Positions 1 to 8,419 of a stretch of 64,000 nt of DNA are shown here, piece after piece (position 1 is the first letter of the stretch; each line of letters opens with the position of its first letter). Origin of the DNA: Methanocaldococcus infernus ME (GTDB lineage Archaea; AGJL01; Methanococci; Methanococcales; Methanocaldococcaceae); NCBI RefSeq assembly GCF_000092305.1, contig NC_014122.1:434001-498000 (forward strand), read 5' to 3'. The position numbers were made by a program, and so were the translations under genes. The notes under the pieces were generated by a model, which worked only from the letters and a program-made list of their open reading frames with translations, did no database searches and was not told the origin of the DNA.

Positions 1-17
1 CCAAGGGTTTCACTCAT
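1..17 (-). CDS. Partial start of a downstream gene, probably the next Ehb subunit
   Basis: An ATG at 17 to 15 on the minus strand overlaps the stop of the upstream hydrogenase-subunit gene, giving the tightly coupled arrangement ATGAGTGA. Only the first codons (M-S-E-T-L) are visible before the window ends. Function is inferred only from the position directly behind a membrane subunit of an energy-converting hydrogenase. Confidence 0.35.
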
Positions 18-249
18 CTATTCTCTGAGTTCTTCTCACTGTGAAGGCAAAGAGAGCTGGCAAGATAGCTCCACCCAAAACAGCAGCTGTTAGGGCTACA
101 TCTGGAGCTAAGAGGGCATAGTAAAGATAAGCTACACAGAGGCCAGCAAAGCCAGAGAGGATTATGCACTTAATAAGATCCTTCTGCAGAAGTGAGGCTA
201 AGCTTGTTAAAATAGCCAACACTAAGACAATATAATTTATGATTTCCAT
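10..249 (-). CDS. Small membrane subunit of energy-converting hydrogenase (EhbD-like, MbhD/MnhB family)
   Basis: This 79-residue protein has three predicted membrane helices and ends in the pattern PDVALTAAVLGGAILPALF followed by a basic tail. That pattern is typical of MbhD/MnhB-like (DUF4040) subunits of membrane-bound hydrogenases and Na+/H+ antiporters. In methanogens such small subunits belong to Eha or Ehb, which use an ion gradient to reduce ferredoxin for biosynthesis. The length fits EhbD. The gene is followed by an overlapping start codon, so the hydrogenase operon probably continues off the left edge. The assignment to Ehb rather than Eha is inferred. Confidence 0.6.
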   Translation of the reverse strand: MEIINYIVLVLAILTSLASLLQKDLIKCIILSGFAGLCVAYLYYALLAPDVALTAAVLGGAILPALFAFTVRRTQRIDE

Positions 250-255
250 TTTATT

Positions 256-942
256 TCACCAGTAGCATCTTATCTTAACATTAGTTAAATATCTTTCAGC
301 CACTTCTTTTAACTTTTCCAACTCTTCCCTTTTAGGCATTGGAAACTCTCTAAACCTTTTATCATAAGCTTTTGTAGGATCATACTGTTGTATCACATAT
401 AAGTTACAATTAATATTTTTTGCTATCTCCTCTATATCTTTACTATCCATAAATTTTGGGATGTAGGTAGTTCTACACTCTACATAAACCCCAGCCTCTA
501 AAGAGAGATTTATGGTTTTTAATATTTTATTTTTAATCTCTTCCTCATTTTCTTTACATCTTGTTAGCTCCCTATATTTATAGAATGGGCATTTAACATC
601 AATGGCTATATAATCCAAATATTCCAAAATTTTGCTAACAATCTCTGGCCTTGTTCCATTAGTGTCCAACTTAACCAAATATCCTAAGTCCTTAGCCTCT
701 CTTGCTAATTCAATAATTTCCTCTTGTAAAGTTGGCTCTCCCCCTGAGATCACTATGGCTTCAGTGAGAAGAGGATCAACCCTTTTTAAAAACTCTTTGA
801 CAGTTATACTATGTTTAATTTTTAAAATATTCTCTAAGTTATGACAGTATGAACATCTAAAATTACATCCTGAGAGAAAGATGACTGTAGAAGCCTTTTT
901 TGGAAAATCTATAGTTGAAAACTCCATCCCAGAAACTTCCAT
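256..942 (-). CDS. Radical SAM activating enzyme, anaerobic ribonucleotide reductase activase (NrdG) type
   Basis: This 228-residue protein has the radical SAM cluster motif CNFRCSYC near residue 26, followed by the GGEPT motif. It is short, as glycyl-radical activases are. The N-terminal STIDFPKKAS...FLSGCN pattern matches the archaeal NrdG/PflA-like family that generates the glycyl radical on anaerobic ribonucleoside-triphosphate reductase. The start at 942 is kept because the VSG residues before STIDFP belong to the family. A second ATG lies five codons in. The substrate enzyme is not in the window, so a different glycyl-radical partner is possible. Confidence 0.72.
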   Translation of the reverse strand: MEVSGMEFSTIDFPKKASTVIFLSGCNFRCSYCHNLENILKIKHSITVKEFLKRVDPLLTEAIVISGGEPTLQEEIIELAREAKDLGYLVKLDTNGTRPEIVSKILEYLDYIAIDVKCPFYKYRELTRCKENEEEIKNKILKTINLSLEAGVYVECRTTYIPKFMDSKDIEEIAKNINCNLYVIQQYDPTKAYDKRFREFPMPKREELEKLKEVAERYLTNVKIRCYW

Positions 943-952
943 AGGTAACCCT

Positions 953-3154
953 TTATAGCTCTTTTCTAATTCTATTTAGTAAAACTTCAAGTCTTTCAAT
1001 GGTGTTCTTACTTATTGGAATGTCTTCTTTAATTAAGTATTCTATGTCTCTTATAGCTTTTTCTAATTCTTTTTTGTTCTCTTCTGATTTAACGTAAGCT
1101 TTTAGGGTTTCTAAAACCTCCAATAACCCAACCTTATCGTTGGCTTTTGCACAGTTTAAAGCGAGCTTTGTTGAAGTTTCTACAAACTCTTTTATAAGTT
1201 TTTCAATTTCTTTTTTATCAGTTGATTTTTTAATTAGTTCTGTTGTTTTTGTTAGAGTTTCTTCAAGTTTTTCTTTTTCTTTAATTAACTCTTCTAATGA
1301 ATTCAAAGCTTCTAAAACTTCGTCCATTGATTGGAATCTATCTTCTTTTCTCTTTGCTAAGAACTTATCAAATATTCCGTTAAATATTGATAATTTTGGA
1401 TTAATCTTTGACGGAGGGGTTGGTTTAATACTTGGATTTATTATTTTTGATATTACTTGAGCAGGGGAAGAACCTTCATAAGGCAGTTTTCCTGTTAATA
1501 ACTCGTAAAATAAAACTCCTAACTGATAAATATCTGTTCTCTCGTCTGTTTTTCCATATTCTCCTTCGTCTATTTGTTCTGGAGCTGAGTATAGTAACGT
1601 TAAAGCCTTTGCCGATGTTGTTGAAGATTTCGCTCCTATCTTAGCCAATCCCCAATCAGAAATTTTTGGAATTATGTCGGAGGTTAGTAAAATATTAGAT
1701 GGTTTTATGTCCCTATGAATTACTCCCCTTGAATGAGCATGTTTTAATCCTTCAGCGATCTGTTTTACGATCCTTAAAGCTTCTTTTGGATCCAAGGGCT
1801 TAGGATACTTATCCAAATCTCTAATAATTTTTCCATTTAATTTAACTCCATCAATATATTCCATCTCAATGTGAGGAATTGGCTCAATATAAGCGTCATA
1901 CATTTTAACGATATTTGGATGGTTAAGATTTTTCCAAGCTTCTATTTCTTTTAGTAGCGATTTCTTAGCTTTTTCATTAAGAGAAGGGATTTTTAACGCT
2001 ATTGGTAATGTTCCACCTTTTCTTTTAACTTTGAAAACTTTTCCAAATCCTCCCTCCCCTAATTTTTCTAATGGAATATATTTATTTAAAAGTTCTCTTG
2101 GAAAGTCTATAACATTATCGATCTTTTTTTCTACATCTTTATTTTCTTTTTTCTTTTTTGTCTTTTTCTTCTTTATAAATAGTATAGATCCTCCTATTAA
2201 AACTAAACCTATTAATAATATAGCAGCTTGAAATCCATAATTATTAACATAAGATTCTAAACTTGATGGTTTTAATAATATATTATTCTTATTAGATGTA
2301 GAGCTTACAATAGGAACTAATTTAGCATCAATAGTTTTAATCTCTCCTGAAGAAATATAGATCTTTTTAGTGTAGTCTTTAAAACCCTTTTTTGTAATTT
2401 TTATAGTATGATATCCGCTATCTAACTTAATGTGAATTGGAGGATGCCCAACATATTTACCATCAATATAAACATTAGCTCCTTCAGTACTGTGAATTGT
2501 TAGATATCCAAACTTAGGAACCAATTTAGCGTTAATAGTTTTAAACTCTCCTGGAGAAATATAAACTTCAGTACTATATTCCTCAAATCCCTGTTTTACT
2601 AACTTTAACTCATGACTTCCTGGTGTAACATCTATTGTTTTTGGAGTAATTCCCATATATTTACCATCAATATATATCTTCGCCCCTGGTGGATTTGATT
2701 CAATATATAAAGATCCTTCAGCAGGAATAACTTCAAAAGTAGTTGAGTAAGTTTCAGAATGGAAAAATTCGCCAACATCTAATAAACCAGTATCATAATA
2801 ATTAATATCAACATAAATAGTTTTAATTCCAGGATTTGCGTTTTTATCTACATATATCTTAAAAGTAAATGTTGCTGAGCCATATTTTTCAATATTTACT
2901 GGTGAAGACTTAGAGGGGCTAATATAAATGTTTGGATCATTTGAATAAGGTTTAACTACTACATCTTTAGCCCAATCTTCACCACCAACCTCTCTTATAT
3001 AAACTGTTAATGTTCCAGAGCCTCCAGCAGGAATTTGGTAAGGATCTATAGATATTGAAACATCTAATTTAGGATTTCCTAATTCTCCACTGACAAAATT
3101 TATATTTAACAGAACTCCAACCAATAAGAGAGTAACTATTATCTTTAACTTCAC
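953..3154 (-). CDS. Membrane-anchored Ser/Thr protein kinase with extracellular PEGA repeats
   Basis: A GTG start at 3154 is chosen because GGAGGGTGA lies five bases before it; this gives 733 residues. In order the protein has a signal or anchor segment (about 3-25), an Ig-like extracytoplasmic region (30-140), two PEGA domains with YIDGKY and GFxxYxxxxYIS patterns (about 148-280), a transmembrane helix (about 308-328) and a lysine-rich stop-transfer stretch. A Hanks-type kinase domain follows (about 360-620), then a helical tail. The kinase has the Gly-rich loop GEGGFGKV, the ALK lysine, HRDIKPSN and APEQ. The metal-binding triplet is DWG rather than DFG. All catalytic residues are present, so it is probably active. 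It begins four bases after the AAA ATPase stop. CpG content is much higher than in the neighbours, which suggests separate ancestry. Confidence 0.88.
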   Translation of the reverse strand: MKLKIIVTLLLVGVLLNINFVSGELGNPKLDVSISIDPYQIPAGGSGTLTVYIREVGGEDWAKDVVVKPYSNDPNIYISPSKSSPVNIEKYGSATFTFKIYVDKNANPGIKTIYVDINYYDTGLLDVGEFFHSETYSTTFEVIPAEGSLYIESNPPGAKIYIDGKYMGITPKTIDVTPGSHELKLVKQGFEEYSTEVYISPGEFKTINAKLVPKFGYLTIHSTEGANVYIDGKYVGHPPIHIKLDSGYHTIKITKKGFKDYTKKIYISSGEIKTIDAKLVPIVSSTSNKNNILLKPSSLESYVNNYGFQAAILLIGLVLIGGSILFIKKKKTKKKKENKDVEKKIDNVIDFPRELLNKYIPLEKLGEGGFGKVFKVKRKGGTLPIALKIPSLNEKAKKSLLKEIEAWKNLNHPNIVKMYDAYIEPIPHIEMEYIDGVKLNGKIIRDLDKYPKPLDPKEALRIVKQIAEGLKHAHSRGVIHRDIKPSNILLTSDIIPKISDWGLAKIGAKSSTTSAKALTLLYSAPEQIDEGEYGKTDERTDIYQLGVLFYELLTGKLPYEGSSPAQVISKIINPSIKPTPPSKINPKLSIFNGIFDKFLAKRKEDRFQSMDEVLEALNSLEELIKEKEKLEETLTKTTELIKKSTDKKEIEKLIKEFVETSTKLALNCAKANDKVGLLEVLETLKAYVKSEENKKELEKAIRDIEYLIKEDIPISKNTIERLEVLLNRIRKEL

Positions 3155-3158
3155 TCTT

Positions 3159-4352
3159 TCACCCTCCAAATTCTTCAGCCCACTTCTCATACTTTTTAAT
3201 CTCTGACTTGGTTAAAGGGCTTTTTATCTTTTTGAAGGCTTCTTCAAAGTCCTCATTAGTTAGTGGCCTTACTTTCAACTTTTTATTTTTCAATTCATTG
3301 TAAGGAAGTTTAGCCAACTCATGTAAATTTTTATTAACATCCCTGATCATGTTCCAAATAGCCTCTTGGCATAAGTTTTTTAAGTCTCTACCTGAATATA
3401 ACTTCTCTACACACTTCTCAGCAATCTCATCTAAGTTAACATTTAACTCAAGCCCTTTAGTGTTAATCTTAATTATCTCTTTTGTAGCCTCCTTGTCTGG
3501 CAAGGGAATGTAAATTCTTCTTGAAAATCTTGATAAAATAGCCTCATCTAAGTCCCAAGGTGTGTTAGTTGCAGCCAAGGTTAGAACTAAGTTGTCACTT
3601 CCCTTATCCTGAAATCCATCAAGCTCAGTTAATAATGTGGAGAGCATTCTCCTTGAGGCTTCACTTGTGTCTTCCCCTCTCTTAGTGGTTAGAGCATCAA
3701 TCTCATCTATAAATATAATACTTGGCTGTAACTCCCTTGCTACTTCATAAAGAGCTGAGATGATCTTTGAAGATTCTCCAAAGTATTTACTTAAAACTGA
3801 GGAGGCTTTAACATTAAAAAATGTTGCATCTAAGCTTCCAGCACAGGCAGAGGCTAATAAAGTCTTTCCTGTCCCTGGAGGGCCAAAAAGTAAAATTCCT
3901 TTCCATGGCTTTATTGATGCTGGCTTCTGTAGAGCTGAGATAACAATAGTTTCCATCAACAGCTTTTTAATATCCTCCAAGCCACCAATGTCATCCCACT
4001 TCACTGAAGATTTTTGAATAAGATTATTTTTAACATAGCTCTTAAATTTGTCTAATTCATCCTCTTCTTTAACTCTCTCAGATCTTTTCTTTGGAATCTC
4101 TTCAGTTCTTTTCTCTGAGCTTGATAATAAAATATTATTGATATTTTTAGCTACCATTTCCCACTTCTCAGCCTTCTCTAAATAACTTTTTTCATTGTAT
4201 TTATCATACTTAGCCAGCAACCTTAATAACTTTGCACACTCTAATGCTTTTTTCTTGGCTAAGATAGTATTATTTTGCTCTTTTGCTTTTTCATACTCTC
4301 TTTTGGTTTTTTTAAATTGGCTAAATAGTACTCCAGATAAGTCAATTTCCAT
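3159..4352 (-). CDS. Vps4/CdvC-like AAA ATPase with MIT-like N-terminal domain
   Basis: The ATG at 4352 follows AGGTGG at good spacing and gives 397 residues. Residues about 10-75 form a charged helical bundle resembling an MIT domain, followed by a linker. The single AAA domain has WDDIGG, Walker A GPPGTGKT (157-164), Walker B IIFIDEID (202-209), sensor ATNTPWDLD and arginine fingers in SRFSRR (255-259). The SEASRR, ATNxPWxLD and RRIYIPLPD segments and the C-terminal helix ending in KKYEKWAEEFGG closely follow Vps4 rather than Cdc48 or the proteasomal ATPases. Vps4 proteins disassemble ESCRT-III polymers. Here two coiled-coil proteins with ESCRT-III-like layout lie just upstream. The family call is firm; the substrate is inferred. 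Confidence 0.85.
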   Translation of the reverse strand: MEIDLSGVLFSQFKKTKREYEKAKEQNNTILAKKKALECAKLLRLLAKYDKYNEKSYLEKAEKWEMVAKNINNILLSSSEKRTEEIPKKRSERVKEEDELDKFKSYVKNNLIQKSSVKWDDIGGLEDIKKLLMETIVISALQKPASIKPWKGILLFGPPGTGKTLLASACAGSLDATFFNVKASSVLSKYFGESSKIISALYEVARELQPSIIFIDEIDALTTKRGEDTSEASRRMLSTLLTELDGFQDKGSDNLVLTLAATNTPWDLDEAILSRFSRRIYIPLPDKEATKEIIKINTKGLELNVNLDEIAEKCVEKLYSGRDLKNLCQEAIWNMIRDVNKNLHELAKLPYNELKNKKLKVRPLTNEDFEEAFKKIKSPLTKSEIKKYEKWAEEFGG

Positions 4353-4390
4353 ATATGCCACCTAATGAATATTTTATTTCAAAAAAAAAT

Positions 4391-4993
4391 TTAGTTTTCC
4401 AAGAGCTTCTTTTTATTTTCCTCTGAGATTATTCTCTTAGCATCCTCTACATCTAACTCTCCCTCTTTAAGAGCATGGATAGTATTTAGGATATCTTGAA
4501 TATCTTCATCTTGCTCTTCAGATGTTGAATCTAAGAGACTGTCTGTGATCCCAAGAGCCATATTTAAAGAATTAATTAGATTCTCCTTATCTAATTTCAT
4601 TTTAATTAGATACCTCTCTAACTCACCTTGAGACATATTTCTTAGAATATTCCAGAGGGGAGTAGATTTTAGGATGTGTTCATTTTCTTTAACTATGAGT
4701 AAGTTCTCTATAAATCTAAGTTGTTTATTTAACAATGCATGAGAATTTTGTAATTGCTTCTTTCTCTGGTTTAGAGTTTTTATCTTTGTAGCAATTGTTA
4801 GCTCTTCACTTTTACTTTTAGAATTTTTTGCTCTCTCAAACAGTTGGTTAATTTGGTTATCTATTGTTAAAATTTCTCTCTCTAACTTCTCAATTTGTAT
4901 ATTTAGTTTTATTTTTGATTCATTTAGTTCTTTTATTGGTAAATCTAAAGGATTTTTATTTTTAGAAAACAATTTTTTTAGCATATTTATCAT
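4391..4993 (-). CDS. ESCRT-III-like coiled-coil protein, copy 2
   Basis: The ATG at 4993 is chosen because GGTGAT sits just upstream, overlapping the stop of the preceding ATPase gene; the protein has 200 residues. It has a basic amphipathic N-terminus (LKKLFSKNKNP), a long helical hairpin (about 18-100) rich in Lys, Glu and Leu, a conserved block NLLIVKE...LKSTPLWN, then helices and an acidic C-terminal third. It is clearly paralogous to the gene at 6066-6686, sharing NP, the E/DL..KI.L pattern, NLLIVK and LWN/MWN positions. Layout and size resemble Snf7/CdvB proteins. Proximity to a Vps4-like ATPase supports this, but primary-sequence similarity to known ESCRT-III is weak. Confidence 0.6.
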   Translation of the reverse strand: MINMLKKLFSKNKNPLDLPIKELNESKIKLNIQIEKLEREILTIDNQINQLFERAKNSKSKSEELTIATKIKTLNQRKKQLQNSHALLNKQLRFIENLLIVKENEHILKSTPLWNILRNMSQGELERYLIKMKLDKENLINSLNMALGITDSLLDSTSEEQDEDIQDILNTIHALKEGELDVEDAKRIISEENKKKLLEN

Positions 4994-4998
4994 TTTTA

Positions 4999-6012
4999 TC
5001 ACCTTTTAATATCTAAATTTCTTATGGAATACCATTTTTTTATTGATGTTGGCTTTATTATGCCGTTAATAATGTCATAGAAGAGAATTTCATTTTTTAT
5101 TAGAAATTTAGTGTCTTCAAAAATTTCATCTTCAAAGTTGTCAATATTCACTTCAATACTGTTTTTAAATTTATTTAAAACTCTTAATAGGTTTTCTTTC
5201 CTCTCTCTGTTTGTCTTTAATAGGTAAATTAATTTATCTCTTTCAATATTTATCCACTTTTTTATGGTTTCTTCAACTGTTAAGCCAAGCTTTTTATTAT
5301 TTATTAACTCGGTTATTTCATATGGTAAGGAGAGGTAGTTTATAGCGTAATCTATCTCTTTTTCACTGAAGTTCTCTTCTTTTAAGATTTTTTTAATGTC
5401 TTCTTTTTCTAACCAATCAATTAAATAGTATTCGGAAGCGTTTTCTAATGTAGAGTTTTGGTATATTTCTTCAATAAATAGGGTGTCAGAAGTTAAGCAG
5501 ATGACATGGCATGAATGTCTAACTTTGGTTAGATGTACAAAGAGGTTAAATAGCTCGTTTAATAAAGATTTTTCTCCATTAAAGTAAATATTTTTTAACT
5601 TTTGAAGCTCGTCTATAACTAAAACCGGCTTTTTCCCCTCTTTTATAACTTCATTAATACTTTCATTTATCTTAGCAAAGACATCGTTTAAAGAGAACTC
5701 TTTAAAATTTAGCTCTCTCTCAACTCCGAATTTAAAAACTCCTAAGTTAAATTCCAGCTTATTAGGAACATATTTTTTATCAGATCTTTCAAAAAATATT
5801 TTAAAAAACTCTTCCTTTGTTGGCGTAGCATATTTCCTTAAATCATAGTAGAAAAACACTATATCTTTATTTCTAAGTTCTTCAATAACTTTAAGCATCA
5901 CTGTCGTTTTTCCAGAAGATTTAGGACCATAAACGAATAAAATAGAGTTTGGCTCCAACTGGCAATAAGTTTTTAGATATCTAACTTCTTCCTCTCTATT
6001 GTAGAATTTCAA
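4999..6012 (-). CDS. Archaeal STAND-type ATPase (Arch_ATPase family)
   Basis: This 337-residue protein starts at a TTG that is well supported by GGTGAT four bases earlier. It has FYNREEE at the N-terminus, Walker A GPKSSGKTT near residue 30, Walker B PVLVIDELQ, and a C-terminal winged-helix-like part. These are hallmarks of the archaeal AAA/STAND ATPase family (PF01637) that is expanded in Methanocaldococcus, where its functions are unknown. It separates the two ESCRT-III-like paralogues, and a short AT-rich gap upstream could hold its own promoter. It has about 13 CpG dinucleotides in 1 kb, while the flanking coiled-coil genes have essentially none. That suggests a later insertion into the block. 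Confidence 0.8.
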   Translation of the reverse strand: MKFYNREEEVRYLKTYCQLEPNSILFVYGPKSSGKTTVMLKVIEELRNKDIVFFYYDLRKYATPTKEEFFKIFFERSDKKYVPNKLEFNLGVFKFGVERELNFKEFSLNDVFAKINESINEVIKEGKKPVLVIDELQKLKNIYFNGEKSLLNELFNLFVHLTKVRHSCHVICLTSDTLFIEEIYQNSTLENASEYYLIDWLEKEDIKKILKEENFSEKEIDYAINYLSLPYEITELINNKKLGLTVEETIKKWINIERDKLIYLLKTNRERKENLLRVLNKFKNSIEVNIDNFEDEIFEDTKFLIKNEILFYDIINGIIKPTSIKKWYSIRNLDIKR

Positions 6013-6065
6013 TTAGATCACCATATTATTTTAAAAAAACATATAAAAATTTAAAAATAGAGTAA

Positions 6066-6686
6066 TCATTTTCTTATTTCCTTAAATATGTCTTCATCCT
6101 CATCTTCATTCTCTAACTCTAAGCTCTCAACAATTTCATCAGCATCAATATTTCCACTCTCAACTTGTTTCCAAGCTTCAAATAATTTTTTCTCAGCAGT
6201 GTCAGATTCTTCATCAATCTCATCAACTCTCATTTCAAAGACTTTATTTAACCCTTCAACTACACTATCAAACTCTTTACTGTCAAGAATGATATCACTT
6301 AATTTTTTCTCTAACATTTCTGGAGGGATATTAATTATTTTATTCCACATTCCTATATTCTTCAACTCTTTCTCATACTTCTTAACAATTAAAAGGTTAT
6401 TTACAAAGGTAAATTGTTTTTGATAGGTTATGAAGGTTTTATATTTTAACTTCATTTCCATTTCAATACTTTTTATTTCCTGAGCAAGCATCTTCTTTGT
6501 TAAGGTATCAGCTCCAATCCCTTCCTTAAAGAGTTCTTTCTTTTTCTTATCTAAAGATTTTATCTCTTTCTTAACCCTGTCTAACTTACTTTTTAATCTA
6601 ATCTTTTCCCCTTCTAAATCCCTTATTGTTAATTTTTCTATAGGATTTTTTTGGAATTTATTTTTTATTCTCTCCCAAAGACTCAT
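6066..6686 (-). CDS. ESCRT-III-like coiled-coil protein, copy 1
   Basis: The start is fixed by a textbook GAGGTGATC before the ATG at 6686. The 206-residue protein begins with a basic amphipathic helix (SLWERIKNKFQKNP) and continues with a charged two-helix hairpin (about 18-100). It then has the shared NLLIVKK...MWNKI block, further helices, and a very acidic tail (ENEDEDED) ending in a short basic helix. This basic-to-acidic charge order is characteristic of ESCRT-III subunits, in which the acidic C-terminus is autoinhibitory and carries the Vps4-binding motif. No clear MIM1 or MIM2 consensus could be picked out by eye. It is paralogous to the 4391-4993 product. Confidence 0.6.
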   Translation of the reverse strand: MSLWERIKNKFQKNPIEKLTIRDLEGEKIRLKSKLDRVKKEIKSLDKKKKELFKEGIGADTLTKKMLAQEIKSIEMEMKLKYKTFITYQKQFTFVNNLLIVKKYEKELKNIGMWNKIINIPPEMLEKKLSDIILDSKEFDSVVEGLNKVFEMRVDEIDEESDTAEKKLFEAWKQVESGNIDADEIVESLELENEDEDEDIFKEIRK

Positions 6687-6706
6687 AAAAGATCACCTCA
6701 AATTTT

Positions 6707-8419
6707 TTATTTTTTAACAAGAACTAACCCAACATCTTTTATATATTTACACTCTCCACCTTTGTATTCATAGAATACTTTCTTAGCCAACCTCTCATCA
6801 CCAACCAATTCAGCAGCTTCCTCTAAGGTTACATATCCTTTAATAATTATATTCTCATCAATATATTTCTTTAATCTCTCTATCTTTTCTCTATCAAACT
6901 CCAATGATAGGACAGGAGCTAAGGCTTTTACATACTCATCTATCTCATTGTAGTAAAGCTTACCAACCTCAACATCAAAGATAGCTAAAGCTATTTTCTT
7001 AGATAGATACCTTCTCCTAAAGTCTTCAGATTCAACAAAATCCATTACTTCCTTAGAAAATCCTGTTGGAGAAGCTATTAAGATAACAATCTTATCAAAA
7101 TCTTCATATCTAACACTATCTATAATTTTAATTATCTCACTTAAGGAAATTGGATATGTATCAAAGCCCATCTTTCTAAAGTTCTCTTTATTGGCTAAGA
7201 ATTTTCCAATAAACTTTATCCTCTCCTTCTTACCAATTGGAATTAATTTTTTCTCTTCCAAGATTGCTACAATCTCTCTATTCCTTGGAGGATCTGGAAA
7301 TTCATAATATTCCCTAACAGAGACTAATTTAAAGTTCTTTCCTTCTATATCTACTCCTCCTTTTATCTCATCTAACTTCTTTTCCAACCTTCCAATAAAC
7401 CACTCTTCATAATATAGAGCATCTTCTAACCTAACAAATCTTGACCCTTCCTTCTTAGCCTTTCTTATCTTATCTAAGAGACTTTCAAGCTTCTCTTTCT
7501 CTTCCTTTAATGAGATTTTCTCTCTTTCTAACTCTCTAATCTTGCTATTTAACTTATTAATTAACTCTTTATACTCCTCTTCAACTTTCCTAAGCTCTTT
7601 TTTAAGCATCTCTTGAAGCTCTCTATTTTTCTTCATTTCAATCTCTAACCTGATCTTCTCCTTTTCAACTTCAAACTTTCTTCTTAATTCTTCCTCCAAC
7701 TGTCTTAATCTACTTAACTCAATTTCCTCTTTATGCCTAAGCTCTTCCTCCAACCTTCTCCTTTCTTTATCAATAAAGTTATTTAACTCTCTAATCTTAA
7801 CTTCAAGATCCTCAATCTTTTTATCTACACCTTCTATAAAGTCTCTAAACCAATCTATCTCTCTCATAGCTTTGAATATAGCTTCGTCCATTTTCTTCTT
7901 GTAAAGTTCCCACTTGGTCTTTGCATAATCCCTTATTGGAAGCTTTACATTATAGTCTTTAATTATTTCATCAACTTTCTTCCCAATGCCATTATAGTAT
8001 TCTTTAAGAAGCTCCAATATTTTATTAGCATCTCTATTAGCCCTATTAATTTCTCTTATAATGTCATTAGTGTCCCAGATTTCAAAAACATTATATTTTA
8101 AGATATACTCAACAAGCTCTAACTCCTTTTTATTGTATCTCTTAACCCCTGGGAAATGTTCATTATTGTAATGAAAGCTAAAGGCTAATACAGCCAAAGC
8201 CCACTCAAACTTTCTCCTTATGTCTCTATCAATATCATTAAGGAAGTCTCCAAATTCTCCATCTTTGTATCTCTCATAACTCTCCTTTATATGATTCCAC
8301 AACTCAACCCTCTTCTCAAATGGCTCATAAATTATATCATAGCCATCCCTTAACACTCTATTAACCTTCCTCATAGCCTTTTCTAAGGATTTATAATCTC
8401 CCTCAGAGAACAAACTCAT
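6707..8419 (-). CDS. Large coiled-coil protein of unknown function
   Basis: The ATG at 8419 follows GGTGA at good spacing; earlier in-frame TTG and GTG codons overlap or precede that site. The 570-residue protein has a helical N-terminal domain (about 1-190), a long uninterrupted coiled coil (about 195-330, Glu/Lys/Arg/Leu-rich) and a mixed alpha/beta C-terminal domain (about 345-570). The C-terminal domain includes VRYEDFDKIVILIASPTG and ends in a winged-helix-like segment. No catalytic motif was recognised. It lies 20 bases upstream of the ESCRT-III-like gene on the same strand and overlaps the gene before it. It probably belongs to the same transcription unit and may act as a scaffold. Confidence 0.6.
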   Translation of the reverse strand: MSLFSEGDYKSLEKAMRKVNRVLRDGYDIIYEPFEKRVELWNHIKESYERYKDGEFGDFLNDIDRDIRRKFEWALAVLAFSFHYNNEHFPGVKRYNKKELELVEYILKYNVFEIWDTNDIIREINRANRDANKILELLKEYYNGIGKKVDEIIKDYNVKLPIRDYAKTKWELYKKKMDEAIFKAMREIDWFRDFIEGVDKKIEDLEVKIRELNNFIDKERRRLEEELRHKEEIELSRLRQLEEELRRKFEVEKEKIRLEIEMKKNRELQEMLKKELRKVEEEYKELINKLNSKIRELEREKISLKEEKEKLESLLDKIRKAKKEGSRFVRLEDALYYEEWFIGRLEKKLDEIKGGVDIEGKNFKLVSVREYYEFPDPPRNREIVAILEEKKLIPIGKKERIKFIGKFLANKENFRKMGFDTYPISLSEIIKIIDSVRYEDFDKIVILIASPTGFSKEVMDFVESEDFRRRYLSKKIALAIFDVEVGKLYYNEIDEYVKALAPVLSLEFDREKIERLKKYIDENIIIKGYVTLEEAAELVGDERLAKKVFYEYKGGECKYIKDVGLVLVKK

